A stretch of 64,000 bases of DNA from Chitinophaga niabensis (GTDB taxonomy: Bacteria; Bacteroidota; Bacteroidia; Chitinophagales; Chitinophagaceae): positions 62,001-126,000 of the forward strand of contig JAFIGY010000022.1 of assembly GCA_017849435.1 (NCBI GenBank), written 5' to 3'. Under the pieces are notes generated by a model, which saw nothing but the letters and a program-made list of their open reading frames with translations, had not been told where the DNA came from and made no database searches. Below are positions 33,659-40,468 of this stretch, piece after piece. Numbering within the stretch: the first letter of the stretch is position 1; the number at the start of each line of letters is the position of its first letter. A program made the position numbers and the translations under genes.

Positions 33659-34159
33659 TTATTGCCTGGCTTCCAGCAATTCGTCCAGGTTGTCCATTCC
33701 CATCGTAAATCCTTCCCTGAAGCCCATTTCAAGTATCTTTTCGAGATGCTCAAAAGTATCCATCTGAATACCGATATCTACCGTGGTAGTGCCTTTATTA
33801 TCGATGAAAGTATTTGTCCAGAACATGTTGGGAAATTCCTCGGCAACATTCCCGTTCTCATCGCAAAAAGCATCCCGCCAGGAGAATTGTTTCAAAGGGC
33901 TTATTTTTTTGTAATCAGCCTTGCACCACTGTGCAACGTTTTCCGGTGATACCATGGCATACAGCCAGGTGCCGCCTTCCCGGAAATTCAGCGTTTTGGT
34001 CCGGGCCTTGTAAGGTTTAGGCGCCCACCACTGATCCAGGAGCTCGGCCTTCGTCCAGGCATCCCAAACGTTCTGAAGATTCGCATTGAATTCCCGTTTT
34101 ACCCTGATGGTTTTGTTTTCCCGGTCCACGGAAAAATCAAATAACAGCGTGTTTTTCAT
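33659..34159 (-). CDS. SRPBCC / AHSA1-like protein
   Basis: 166-residue helix-grip protein: [63 protein letters not shown] is the classic AHSA1 (Activator of Hsp90 ATPase homologue 1-like) pattern. It overlaps the ArsR gene by 4 nt, a very common ArsR-SRPBCC arrangement in which the SRPBCC protein may bind a ligand; its biochemical role is unknown. A paralogous pair lies at 39572-40369. Confidence 0.9.
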   Translation of the reverse strand: MKNTLLFDFSVDRENKTIRVKREFNANLQNVWDAWTKAELLDQWWAPKPYKARTKTLNFREGGTWLYAMVSPENVAQWCKADYKKISPLKQFSWRDAFCDENGNVAEEFPNMFWTNTFIDNKGTTTVDIGIQMDTFEHLEKILEMGFREGFTMGMDNLDELLEARQ

Positions 34160-34476
34160 TTTTTCTTGTTTTTGAGGGTGGATAATACATCGTCAAGTTG
34201 ATTGAACCGGTCTTCCCACATGTCTCTGAACTGCTGTAGCCATTTGTCGATTTCTTTCATCTTATTAAGACGAAGCTGGTAATAGATCTCCCGGCCCTGT
34301 TGTTTTTGTATCACCAGTTCGCATTCCGTTAAAATGCGCAAGTGCTTCGATACGGCCTGCCGGGTGGTGTCGAAATGTGCTGCAATGGCATTGGGCGTCA
34401 TGGCCTGCAGGGCGATCAGTGTGATAATGCCGCGCCTTGTAGGATCGGCAATTGCCTGAAAAATGTCTCGTCTCAT
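34156..34476 (-). CDS. ArsR-family repressor, SRPBCC-linked
   Basis: 106-residue winged-helix protein: [66 protein letters not shown]. It belongs to the ArsR subgroup without metal-binding cysteines that pairs with SRPBCC genes. The gene directly overlaps its SRPBCC partner by 4 nt. It is closely similar throughout to the ArsR protein at 40046-40369. An inverted repeat overlaps its -7 box, fitting autorepression. Confidence 0.92.
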   Translation of the reverse strand: MRRDIFQAIADPTRRGIITLIALQAMTPNAIAAHFDTTRQAVSKHLRILTECELVIQKQQGREIYYQLRLNKMKEIDKWLQQFRDMWEDRFNQLDDVLSTLKNKKK

Positions 34477-34545
34477 ATAATACGGGTTTGAGCGCTACTA
34501 CTATGCCAGAATTTTGCAGGCACAATAAGAATGAGAAACCGTTCA

Positions 34546-34581
34546 GTTGCAAATATATGTGCAACTTTTTGGTTTCGCAAA
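34546..34581 (-). promoter_or_regulatory. Promoter and operator of the first ArsR-SRPBCC unit
   Basis: Minus-strand -7 TATATTTG (plus CAAATATA, 34550-34557) and -33 TTTG (plus CAAA, 34578-34581) are 20 bp apart. A perfect inverted repeat GTTGCA-N8-TGCAAC (34546-34565) covers the -7 box. The layout matches that at 40388-40419. Confidence 0.7.
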
Positions 34582-34623
34582 TTTTTTTTTGATGACCGGG
34601 GATGCTTTTAATTATCTTTAGTG

Positions 34624-35208
34624 ATGATGTTTGAGCAGATCGATAAGTTCACCGACCAATGTATTTCGCTTACGCCCGAAGAGCGTGAGTTTTTTCATTC
34701 AATGTTGAAATTCCGGCGGGTCAGGAAGCGAACCTACCTTTTGCAGGAAGGGGAGATATGTGATTTTGAGGCTTACATTGTGAAGGGTTGTATCCGCACC
34801 TATTACCTGAGCGATGACGGCACCGAGACCATCCTTTCTTTTGCTGTAGAAGACTGGTGGGTAAGCGATCTGTATAGTTTCACCGAACAAAAGGTCTCGA
34901 ATATGTTCATTGAAACGATAGAAGACAGTGAGCTGCTGGTGATCGATTATGCATCTAAACAAGCGCTCTTCAAAAAGATACCCAAATTTGAAACGCTGTT
35001 CCGCCTGCTGGTGCAGCGATCCCTGTTTGCACTGCAGCGGCGTTTTCACAGCCTGGTTTCCCAAACGGCGGAACAGCGTTATCTGGCTTTTGTTGAAAAA
35101 TATCCGCAAATCGTACAACGTGTGCCTCAAAATCAGATTGCGCGGTACCTCGGTGTTTCCCCTGAATTTTTAAGCAAGGTGAGAAGTACGATGCTGAAAA
35201 AGAAGTAA
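34624..35208 (+). CDS. Crp/Fnr-family transcriptional regulator
   Basis: 194-residue regulator: cyclic-nucleotide-binding-like fold at residues about 20-125 (FRRVRKRTYLLQEGEICDFEAYIVKGCIRTYYLSDDGTETILSFAVEDWWVSDLYSF) and a winged helix at about 140-194 (YPQIVQRVPQNQIARYLGVSPEFLSKVRSTM). Ligand unknown; cAMP-specific residues are not apparent. GTG-ATG-ATG at 34621-34629 leaves the exact start open. TATCTTTA, one base off the -7 consensus, precedes it closely. It converges with the esterase gene. Confidence 0.92.
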   Translation: MMFEQIDKFTDQCISLTPEEREFFHSMLKFRRVRKRTYLLQEGEICDFEAYIVKGCIRTYYLSDDGTETILSFAVEDWWVSDLYSFTEQKVSNMFIETIEDSELLVIDYASKQALFKKIPKFETLFRLLVQRSLFALQRRFHSLVSQTAEQRYLAFVEKYPQIVQRVPQNQIARYLGVSPEFLSKVRSTMLKKK

Positions 35209-35217
35209 AGTACCGGC

Positions 35218-35835
35218 TTACCTGAAAACGAGTTGATTGGCCAGTTCCAGTTCCTCCGGGATAATGGTATGGCCCATGTTGTCGTATATCTTTTCGGTAA
35301 CGGCTGCTCCCATATGCTGCAGGATATGGCTCGTATCTTTTACCCGTTGAACGGGAACATGGGGATCAGGATTGCTGGTACCGATAAAAACGGGCATCCC
35401 GTCAAATGTGCCATGGTAGTTTTCCGGGTAGATGTGGTCACCAATGAGTCCACCCGTGAACGCAACGGCGCCGCCGTATTTCGCGGCATTCCTTGCGAGG
35501 AATTCGAGCATCAGACAGGCCCCTTGGGAGAACCCCACGAAATGGATGTTCTCCGGTGCTGTTCCTTTCTGCTGCATATCCGCCACCAGTTTTTTTATCA
35601 CGTTCAGTGAGGATGATAACGCCGGTTCGTTCTGCGCGGGCGGTGCGAGGAATGATAGCGGATACCAGGTGTGATCCGCGGCCTGCGGCGCAAAGAGTGC
35701 ATAATCGGCTACGTTCAGGTAATTCGCGAGCGACAGGATGTCTGCCGCTGAACCGCCTCTGCCATGTATCATGATCAGCGCTTTTGTTGCTGTTGTGAGC
35801 GCCGGGCCTGCTGTTAAAATATTTTCCTGATGCAT
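35218..35835 (-). CDS. Alpha/beta-hydrolase, YpfH/carboxylesterase type
   Basis: 205-residue cytoplasmic esterase-like protein. It contains IMIHGRGGSAADILSLA (oxyanion strand), the nucleophile elbow HFVGFSQGACLMLEF, an acid in SNPDPHVPVQRV and the catalytic His in NMGHTIIPEE, so the triad is complete. Related to phospholipase/carboxylesterase proteins. It lies 10 nt downstream of a ring-cleaving dioxygenase gene on the same strand; such pairs are known from quinone- and aldehyde-detoxifying (MhqD/MhqO-like) operons, which suggests the same role here. Confidence 0.9.
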   Translation of the reverse strand: MHQENILTAGPALTTATKALIMIHGRGGSAADILSLANYLNVADYALFAPQAADHTWYPLSFLAPPAQNEPALSSSLNVIKKLVADMQQKGTAPENIHFVGFSQGACLMLEFLARNAAKYGGAVAFTGGLIGDHIYPENYHGTFDGMPVFIGTSNPDPHVPVQRVKDTSHILQHMGAAVTEKIYDNMGHTIIPEELELANQLVFR

Positions 35836-35845
35836 CTGGAGTTTT

Positions 35846-36787
35846 TTATTGATGTAATGGTGGCAGGATCCGCTCTATATCCGCTCTGGCCGGCTCAAAT
35901 TGCCTGGGCAGTTTAAGGTGGCTGCCCAACTCTGCGAGTGGTTCGTCTACAGTGAATCCCGGATTGTCGGTAGCGATTTCAAAAAGTACGCCGCCCGGTT
36001 CCCGGAAGTATAACGAAAAGAAATAATCCCTGTCAATTTTCTGCGTGATCTGCAAACCTTTGCTGAGCACCTTTTCCCGGTATTCCATCTGATCCGCTTC
36101 GTTTGCCACCCGGAAGGCGATATGGTGATTGGTGCCTGCTGCATTGCGCCCGGGTTTGCCATCCGGTAATTCCAGCAGATCAATGATGGCTGCGTTAGGG
36201 GTGGCGTCTGTAATAAAACGATACCGGTTGCCTTCCTGCGATAGCAGGCGATAGCCGAATATATCCGTCAGTACTTTTGCGGTGGGGTCTATTTTTACGA
36301 GCGATAAAGTCGCGCTGTGAAACCCCCTCGTGGCCACATCTCCTTTTATCTCTCCTGTTTCCCATCCCTCCCGGTTATCCGCTTCCTTCGGAACCAGCAA
36401 CGCGAGGTTCAAACCATCGGAATCCGTAAATGAGAAACAGGTTTCGCCGAACCGTTCGTTTACGTCTGTAAAAGGCACGTTGAGCCGGGTGAACCGGTCT
36501 TTCCAGAAATCCAGGCTCCCTGCGGGCACGGAGTATCCGATCTCCGTCGCCATCCCGGTGCCCGTGCGTCCCTGGCCGATGCCTTCCCAGGGGAAGAAAG
36601 TGAGAATGGTGCCGGGGGTTCCCTGCTCGTTCCCGTAGTAGAAATGATAGGTGCCGGGGTCGTCGAAATTGACGGTTTTCTTGACCATTCTTAGCCCCAT
36701 CGTTTTGGTGTAAAAGTCGTAGTTACGCTGCGCATCGCCCGCTATCGCCGTGATGTGATGCAGGCCAAGTATTTGTTGTCCGTTCAT
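35846..36787 (-). CDS. Ring-cleaving dioxygenase (MhqO-like, two VOC modules)
   Basis: 313-residue VOC-superfamily enzyme with two tandem modules: residues 1-140 (ILGLHHITAIAGDAQRNYDFYTKTMGLRMVKKTVNFDDPGTYHFYYGNEQGTPGTILTFFPWEG) and about 150-300 (RGFHSATLSLVKID ... GTNHHIAFRVANEADQMEYREKVLSKGL ... YFREPGGVLFEIATDNPGF). Metal ligands His-His-Glu are recognisable. Relatives cleave hydroquinones or catechols in the thiol-stress response. Next to the YpfH-type hydrolase, giving an MhqO/MhqD-like pair. Substrate is inference. Confidence 0.9.
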   Translation of the reverse strand: MNGQQILGLHHITAIAGDAQRNYDFYTKTMGLRMVKKTVNFDDPGTYHFYYGNEQGTPGTILTFFPWEGIGQGRTGTGMATEIGYSVPAGSLDFWKDRFTRLNVPFTDVNERFGETCFSFTDSDGLNLALLVPKEADNREGWETGEIKGDVATRGFHSATLSLVKIDPTAKVLTDIFGYRLLSQEGNRYRFITDATPNAAIIDLLELPDGKPGRNAAGTNHHIAFRVANEADQMEYREKVLSKGLQITQKIDRDYFFSLYFREPGGVLFEIATDNPGFTVDEPLAELGSHLKLPRQFEPARADIERILPPLHQ

Positions 36788-36799
36788 CGTTGAATGATT

Positions 36800-37108
36800 T
36801 TAAAAAGTTCTTTTATTATCTACTGCATTACGGATCTCACTTTCCAGCAAACCGCTGCCCCCCCCGAAATGACGCACCAGTTTTGCATCCGGGAGGACCG
36901 CCTCCATGAACTGCCGGAAATCTGCTTCGTCCTCGTTGGTGACGCCGGCGCAAAGCAGCACTACATCGTATGTTCCGGCCGACAGTCGCGCTAAAGCCTC
37001 CTGCTTCGTTTGCGCAATTGTTCCGTTCCAGTTCCCGTGATTGCGGATCAACCGGTTCACCACTTCCATGATGGGTGCATTGTAACCGACCGCCAGTATT
37101 TGGATCAT
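36800..37108 (-). CDS. Small receiver-like protein without phosphoacceptor
   Basis: 102-residue protein of unknown function resembling half a response-regulator receiver: MIQILAVGYNAPIMEVVNRLIRN, then a helix, then TYDVVLLCAGVTNEDEADFRQFMEAVLPDAKLV. At the place of the phosphorylated Asp there is Cys (LLCAGV), so classical phosphotransfer is not expected. The frame is open to 37201, but the ATG at 37108 is the natural start. It lies 11 nt after the pirin gene on the same strand and 12 nt before the dioxygenase gene, so pirin, this gene, dioxygenase and esterase form a candidate four-gene operon. Confidence 0.65.
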   Translation of the reverse strand: MIQILAVGYNAPIMEVVNRLIRNHGNWNGTIAQTKQEALARLSAGTYDVVLLCAGVTNEDEADFRQFMEAVLPDAKLVRHFGGGSGLLESEIRNAVDNKRTF

Positions 37109-37119
37109 AGTTTGAGAAT

Positions 37120-37839
37120 TTAAATGTTCATCGGTACTTCCATCAGCAATAACTCCGCACCATCGGATAATGACCGGAACGTAATAGCCTCCGCCTCCCA
37201 CACGCCCAACCCGTCTCTGGCATGTAGTTCCCGGCCATCTATCTCAAAGCTGCCGTTAATAACGAAGGCATACACGCCGTTCCCGTTTTGATGTATCGGG
37301 TAGGGGATGGAGGGACCTTTGCCAAAGGTTCCGATACTAAACCAGGTATCCTTCCGGATGGTAGTGGCGGATCCGTCATTCCCCGGCCGGATGAATTCGT
37401 ATAACTGGTCTTTCCGAAGTGCTGACGGGAGTTCCATCCGGGTATATTGGGGATCGGTGTTCAGCGCTTCCGGGTAGACCCATATCTGCAGGAACCTGGC
37501 AGGCAGGGAAGGGCTGTAATTATATTCGCTATGGAACAATCCGCTGCCGGTACTCATCACTTGTACCTGCCCCGCGGTAACCATCTCTTTATTCCCTACA
37601 TTGTCTTCATGCTGCAAGCTGCCTTCAAGGGGGATGCTGATGATCTCCATGTTATCATGCGGATGCGCGCCAAAGCCTTTTCCGGCGGCAAGCACATCGT
37701 CATTCAGTACCCGTAATGCGCCAAAGCCCATTCGCTTTGGATTGTAGTAATCGCCAAAGCTGAAAGTTTTCCTGCTATCCAGCCATTCAAGATGATCGTG
37801 GCCGCGACTTTCCGCTTTGTGAAGGATATATTGTGCCAT
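37120..37839 (-). CDS. Pirin-family protein (YhhW-like)
   Basis: 239-residue bicupin. The N-terminal cupin carries the metal site GFGAHPHDNMEIISIPLEG (two His) with HSE in SGLFHSEYN (third His and Glu); the C-terminal cupin is degenerate. The start is typical (KAESRGHDHLEWLDSRKTFSFGDYYNPKRMGFGALRVLNDD). Relatives include quercetin 2,3-dioxygenase and redox-sensing pirins. It is the first gene of the probable operon running to the esterase, which supports a role in metabolising electrophilic aromatic compounds. Confidence 0.93.
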   Translation of the reverse strand: MAQYILHKAESRGHDHLEWLDSRKTFSFGDYYNPKRMGFGALRVLNDDVLAAGKGFGAHPHDNMEIISIPLEGSLQHEDNVGNKEMVTAGQVQVMSTGSGLFHSEYNYSPSLPARFLQIWVYPEALNTDPQYTRMELPSALRKDQLYEFIRPGNDGSATTIRKDTWFSIGTFGKGPSIPYPIHQNGNGVYAFVINGSFEIDGRELHARDGLGVWEAEAITFRSLSDGAELLLMEVPMNI

Positions 37840-37934
37840 CAGTGAACTGTTTTATAACACAAATCTCCGTCATAAAGATGTTAAGCCCGATGAACTGTAT
37901 TAAGAAAACGGATTAATCTACATTAAGAAATTGA

Positions 37935-37962
37935 AGCGGCCCGGGGAAGTACCCGGGCCGCT
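37935..37962 (-). terminator. Strong hairpin after the DUF4256 gene
   Basis: AGCGGCCCGGG (37935-37945) and CCCGGGCCGCT (37952-37962) are an 11-bp perfect stem with a 6-nt loop. On the minus strand it is followed by TCAATTTCTT, and it starts 30 nt past the DUF4256 stop codon. It separates that gene from the pirin operon. Confidence 0.8.
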
Positions 37963-37991
37963 CAAAAGGGATCAATATTGTTATCTGTGAT

Positions 37992-38558
37992 TCATACCCT
38001 TAACGAACCGCGGAATCCTCTAACGGCGTAGTAGGAGTCCGCACCGTTATGATATACAAACACGGTATTGTAGCGGCGGTCGCAAAAGAGGGCGCCACCG
38101 AGTTCCCTGATATCGGCAGGTGTTTTTATCCAACTGGAGGTTTTGGCGTCGAATACACCAAGCTGCTGCAACTCCCGGTATTGATCTTCGGTTAACATTT
38201 CTATTCCCATATCATGTGCCATATCCATGGCAGTATTTTCCGGCCTGTGCGCCTTTCTTGCTTCCCATGCCGCACGGTCGTAGCAAATACTTCTGCGGCC
38301 TTTAGGCGTTTCCGGAGAACAATCATAAAAGAGATATTCGCCCGTTTTTTTATCGTGACCAACAACATCCGGTTCACCACCGGTCCATTCCATCTCGTAA
38401 AGCGACCAGAGCTTATCAGGACTGGCATCCAGTTTTGCCTGCACTTTCGCCCAGTCAAGACCTTTATGGCGTTTCATGTTTTTTTCAAAACGGGTCTTTA
38501 AAGTATGGAGCAGTTCTTCACGCTGTTCTGAAGACAATTTCTTTTTGTTGCTGTTCAT
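37992..38558 (-). CDS. DUF4256 protein
   Basis: 188-residue cytoplasmic protein of the DUF4256 family: LHTLKTRFEKNMKRHKGLDWAKVQAKLDASPDKLWSLYEMEWTGGEPDVVGHDKKTGEYLFYDCSPETPKGRRSICYDRAAWE and the ending FVYHNGADSYYAVRGFRGSLRV are highly conserved in that family. Function unknown. It follows the YdeI-like gene by 15 nt on the same strand, so it may be the last gene of the ArsR-SRPBCC-DoxX-YdeI unit, which then would end at the hairpin 37935-37962. Confidence 0.9.
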   Translation of the reverse strand: MNSNKKKLSSEQREELLHTLKTRFEKNMKRHKGLDWAKVQAKLDASPDKLWSLYEMEWTGGEPDVVGHDKKTGEYLFYDCSPETPKGRRSICYDRAAWEARKAHRPENTAMDMAHDMGIEMLTEDQYRELQQLGVFDAKTSSWIKTPADIRELGGALFCDRRYNTVFVYHNGADSYYAVRGFRGSLRV

Positions 38559-38573
38559 ATAGCCAGATTATAT

Positions 38574-39158
38574 CTAATCGTTTAATCCTTTTCCGCTCAG
38601 GATGTGCTGCATGTATTTTTCAATCCTCGATTCCCGGGTGCCGGATTGCTTCGGCGCGGAAAAATAGAGGAGGTATCCCCGTTGCCGTCCCGGTGTTAAT
38701 GCATCAAAAGCAGTTTTCAAAGCAGGCATTTTATCCAGCTTATTTTGAAACTCCTGGGGAATGCTGAATTCGGCAGTATTCTTTAAATCCACCTTCAACC
38801 CGGCTTCTTCCACTGCGATAGCTTCATAAATGTAAGTTTTCAGGACAGGAGCGCTTTCTGTGATCTCCCGGGCATTGGTGAAACGTATCTGCCGTGCTGC
38901 CTGCACATTCTCCGTTTGCCGGATCAGTATGCCATGGCTGTCATTCAGCAAGGCACCTTTGAAAAATAAAAGCGCACAGTATTCCTTAAACACATGCATT
39001 AAAACGACATTGCTTCCCTGAAACGTGTAGCAGGGAACGCCCCATTTCAGCTCTTCAGTCAGCCCGCAGCCCAGAACAATCTTCCTCAGTTGTTCCAGTT
39101 CTTTCTGCCACCTGCCTTTGCTGAAGTAGAAATCGGCCTTGGGATTCATGTTGTTCAT
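38574..39158 (-). CDS. YdeI / OmdA-family protein (DUF1801 domain)
   Basis: 194-residue protein with an N-terminal DUF1801-like part (KGRWQKELEQLRKIVLGCGLTEELKWGVPCYTFQGSNVVLMHVFKEYCALLFFKGALLND) and a C-terminal bacteriocin-protection (OmdA) region (PALKTAFDALTPGRQRGYLLYFSAPKQSGTRESRIEKYMQHIL). The function of the family is unresolved. Its start overlaps the DoxX stop by 4 nt, implying translational coupling in the ArsR-SRPBCC-DoxX-YdeI operon. Confidence 0.9.
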   Translation of the reverse strand: MNNMNPKADFYFSKGRWQKELEQLRKIVLGCGLTEELKWGVPCYTFQGSNVVLMHVFKEYCALLFFKGALLNDSHGILIRQTENVQAARQIRFTNAREITESAPVLKTYIYEAIAVEEAGLKVDLKNTAEFSIPQEFQNKLDKMPALKTAFDALTPGRQRGYLLYFSAPKQSGTRESRIEKYMQHILSGKGLND

Positions 39159-39565
39159 GCACTAAAGTTAACTGAAATAATCCTTCTGTCCGCCGGCCTG
39201 AAATACCAGGATATCACCGTGAGTAGGAGCAACAGTAGTGAGGGGAATAGCTCCGTCACGGGACTGCCTGATGCAATATGTGAAAAGATCGCTCCTGATG
39301 TCAGGAAGAAAAAGCCAGCGTAAGCCCATTCCTTCAGTAAAGGAAACCTCGGCACAAGTATGGCTGCAACACCCAGTATTTTCCAAACTCCGAGTATGGT
39401 GAGGAAATAAACAGGGTACCCTAATTGCTGAATGCCGTATACTCCCGGCGGTGCAACAGCCCCTTCCGATTGCTGTCTCAGCAGCTGTACCAATCCGGTG
39501 GACAGCATCCCTGTGGCAAGCCAGATAGTGGCGATCCAGTAAATGATCTTATTTCTCTTTGTCAT
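39155..39565 (-). CDS. DoxX-family membrane protein
   Basis: 136-residue inner-membrane protein with four hydrophobic helices (IIYWIATIWLATGMLSTGLVQLL, LTILGVWKILGVAAILVP, WAYAGFFFLTSGAIFSHI, LFPSLLLLLLTVISWYF). The GVWKILGVAAILVPRFPLLKEWAYAGFFF block is typical of DoxX-like proteins. Role unknown; relatives have been linked to redox or thiol stress. It begins 6 nt after the SRPBCC gene and overlaps the YdeI-like gene. Confidence 0.88.
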   Translation of the reverse strand: MTKRNKIIYWIATIWLATGMLSTGLVQLLRQQSEGAVAPPGVYGIQQLGYPVYFLTILGVWKILGVAAILVPRFPLLKEWAYAGFFFLTSGAIFSHIASGSPVTELFPSLLLLLLTVISWYFRPADRRIISVNFSA

Positions 39566-39571
39566 GATGCA

Positions 39572-40039
39572 TTATTTTAATCTGCTTACAACTTCCTCCA
39601 GCCGGTTATGTGCCATGTTGATGCCATAAGTGAAGGGAAGCTTCAGTACCTGGTCTCTCTGTGCAACAGATTCATATATCACGTGCATATTGAGTTTGCT
39701 GGTACTGTCTGTGAGTTGCTCAAATTCATAGATCTCCAGCTGTACACCAAAAGGGGTGTTCTCCATTTCAAATGTCCGGGTGATTTTACGGTTCGGTTCA
39801 AACTCGTGGATGGCCCCGTTAGCCCGGAATACCACGTTCCCTTTGTCATCTGTTGTTTCATATTGCCAGCTGCCGTGCTTTTTGCCTTCCAGTTTCAATA
39901 CTTTCGTTCCCATCCACTGTTCGATGATTTCCGGTTCTTCATACGCTTTGAAAAGCAGCTCCAGCGGTAGATCAAACTCCCTGGTGATCGTTAATTCCTG
40001 TTTGCCGTCTTCGGCATGGACCTTTGTTTTCCGTTCCAT
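39572..40039 (-). CDS. SRPBCC / AHSA1-like protein
   Basis: 155-residue helix-grip protein: QELTITREFDLPLELLFKAYEEPEIIEQWMGTKVLKLEGKKHGSWQYETTDDKGNVVFRANGAIHEFEPNRKITRTFEME, the AHSA1-like pattern. Six nucleotides after an ArsR gene. It is a distant paralogue of the protein at 33659-34159. Ligand and partner are unknown. Confidence 0.9.
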   Translation of the reverse strand: MERKTKVHAEDGKQELTITREFDLPLELLFKAYEEPEIIEQWMGTKVLKLEGKKHGSWQYETTDDKGNVVFRANGAIHEFEPNRKITRTFEMENTPFGVQLEIYEFEQLTDSTSKLNMHVIYESVAQRDQVLKLPFTYGINMAHNRLEEVVSRLK

Positions 40040-40045
40040 ATTGTT

Positions 40046-40369
40046 TTATTTTTTGGGTTTGTATGCTTTCATGATGCTCTCCAGTTTATTGAACCTGTCG
40101 TCCCACATTTCGCGGAAGGGTTCAATGAAGTCGGCTACCTCTTTCATTTTTTTAGCATTTATATGATAATAGATCTCCCGGCCGCTCTGCTCTTGTTTCA
40201 GCAATTCGCATTCGGTGAGTATTTGCAGATGTTTCGAAACGGTGGGCCTTGCGGTGTCAAAGTTTGCCGCTATGGCGCCTGCTGTCATGGATTGTGAAGC
40301 GAGCAGCAGCAGGATGGCTCTCCTTGTCGGGTCTGCTATGGCCTGAAATACATCGCGTCTGAGGTTCAT
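40046..40369 (-). CDS. ArsR-family repressor, SRPBCC-linked
   Basis: 107-residue winged-helix protein: [97 protein letters not shown]. It aligns without gaps with most of the ArsR at 34156-34476 and belongs to the same subgroup. First gene of the ArsR-SRPBCC-DoxX-YdeI(-DUF4256) operon. Its promoter carries an inverted repeat over the -7 box and a tandem 16-bp repeat, consistent with autorepression. Confidence 0.92.
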   Translation of the reverse strand: MNLRRDVFQAIADPTRRAILLLLASQSMTAGAIAANFDTARPTVSKHLQILTECELLKQEQSGREIYYHINAKKMKEVADFIEPFREMWDDRFNKLESIMKAYKPKK

Positions 40370-40372
40370 TGC

Positions 40373-40419
40373 GTAGCTATTTGACTACAAATATACATGT
40401 AGTTATTTGACTACGCAAA
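40373..40419 (-). promoter_or_regulatory. Promoter and operator of the second ArsR-SRPBCC unit
   Basis: Minus-strand -7 TATATTTG (plus CAAATATA, 40388-40395) and -33 TTTG (plus CAAA, 40416-40419) are 20 bp apart. Inverted repeat CTACA-N8-TGTAG lies over the -7 box. GTAGCTATTTGACTAC (40373-40388) recurs with one change as GTAGTTATTTGACTAC (40399-40414), a 26-bp period. Confidence 0.75.
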
Positions 40420-40468
40420 TTTATTTTGTGAAGATGAAATGGGGGTGTCAAATTCAGAGAGATAGCGC

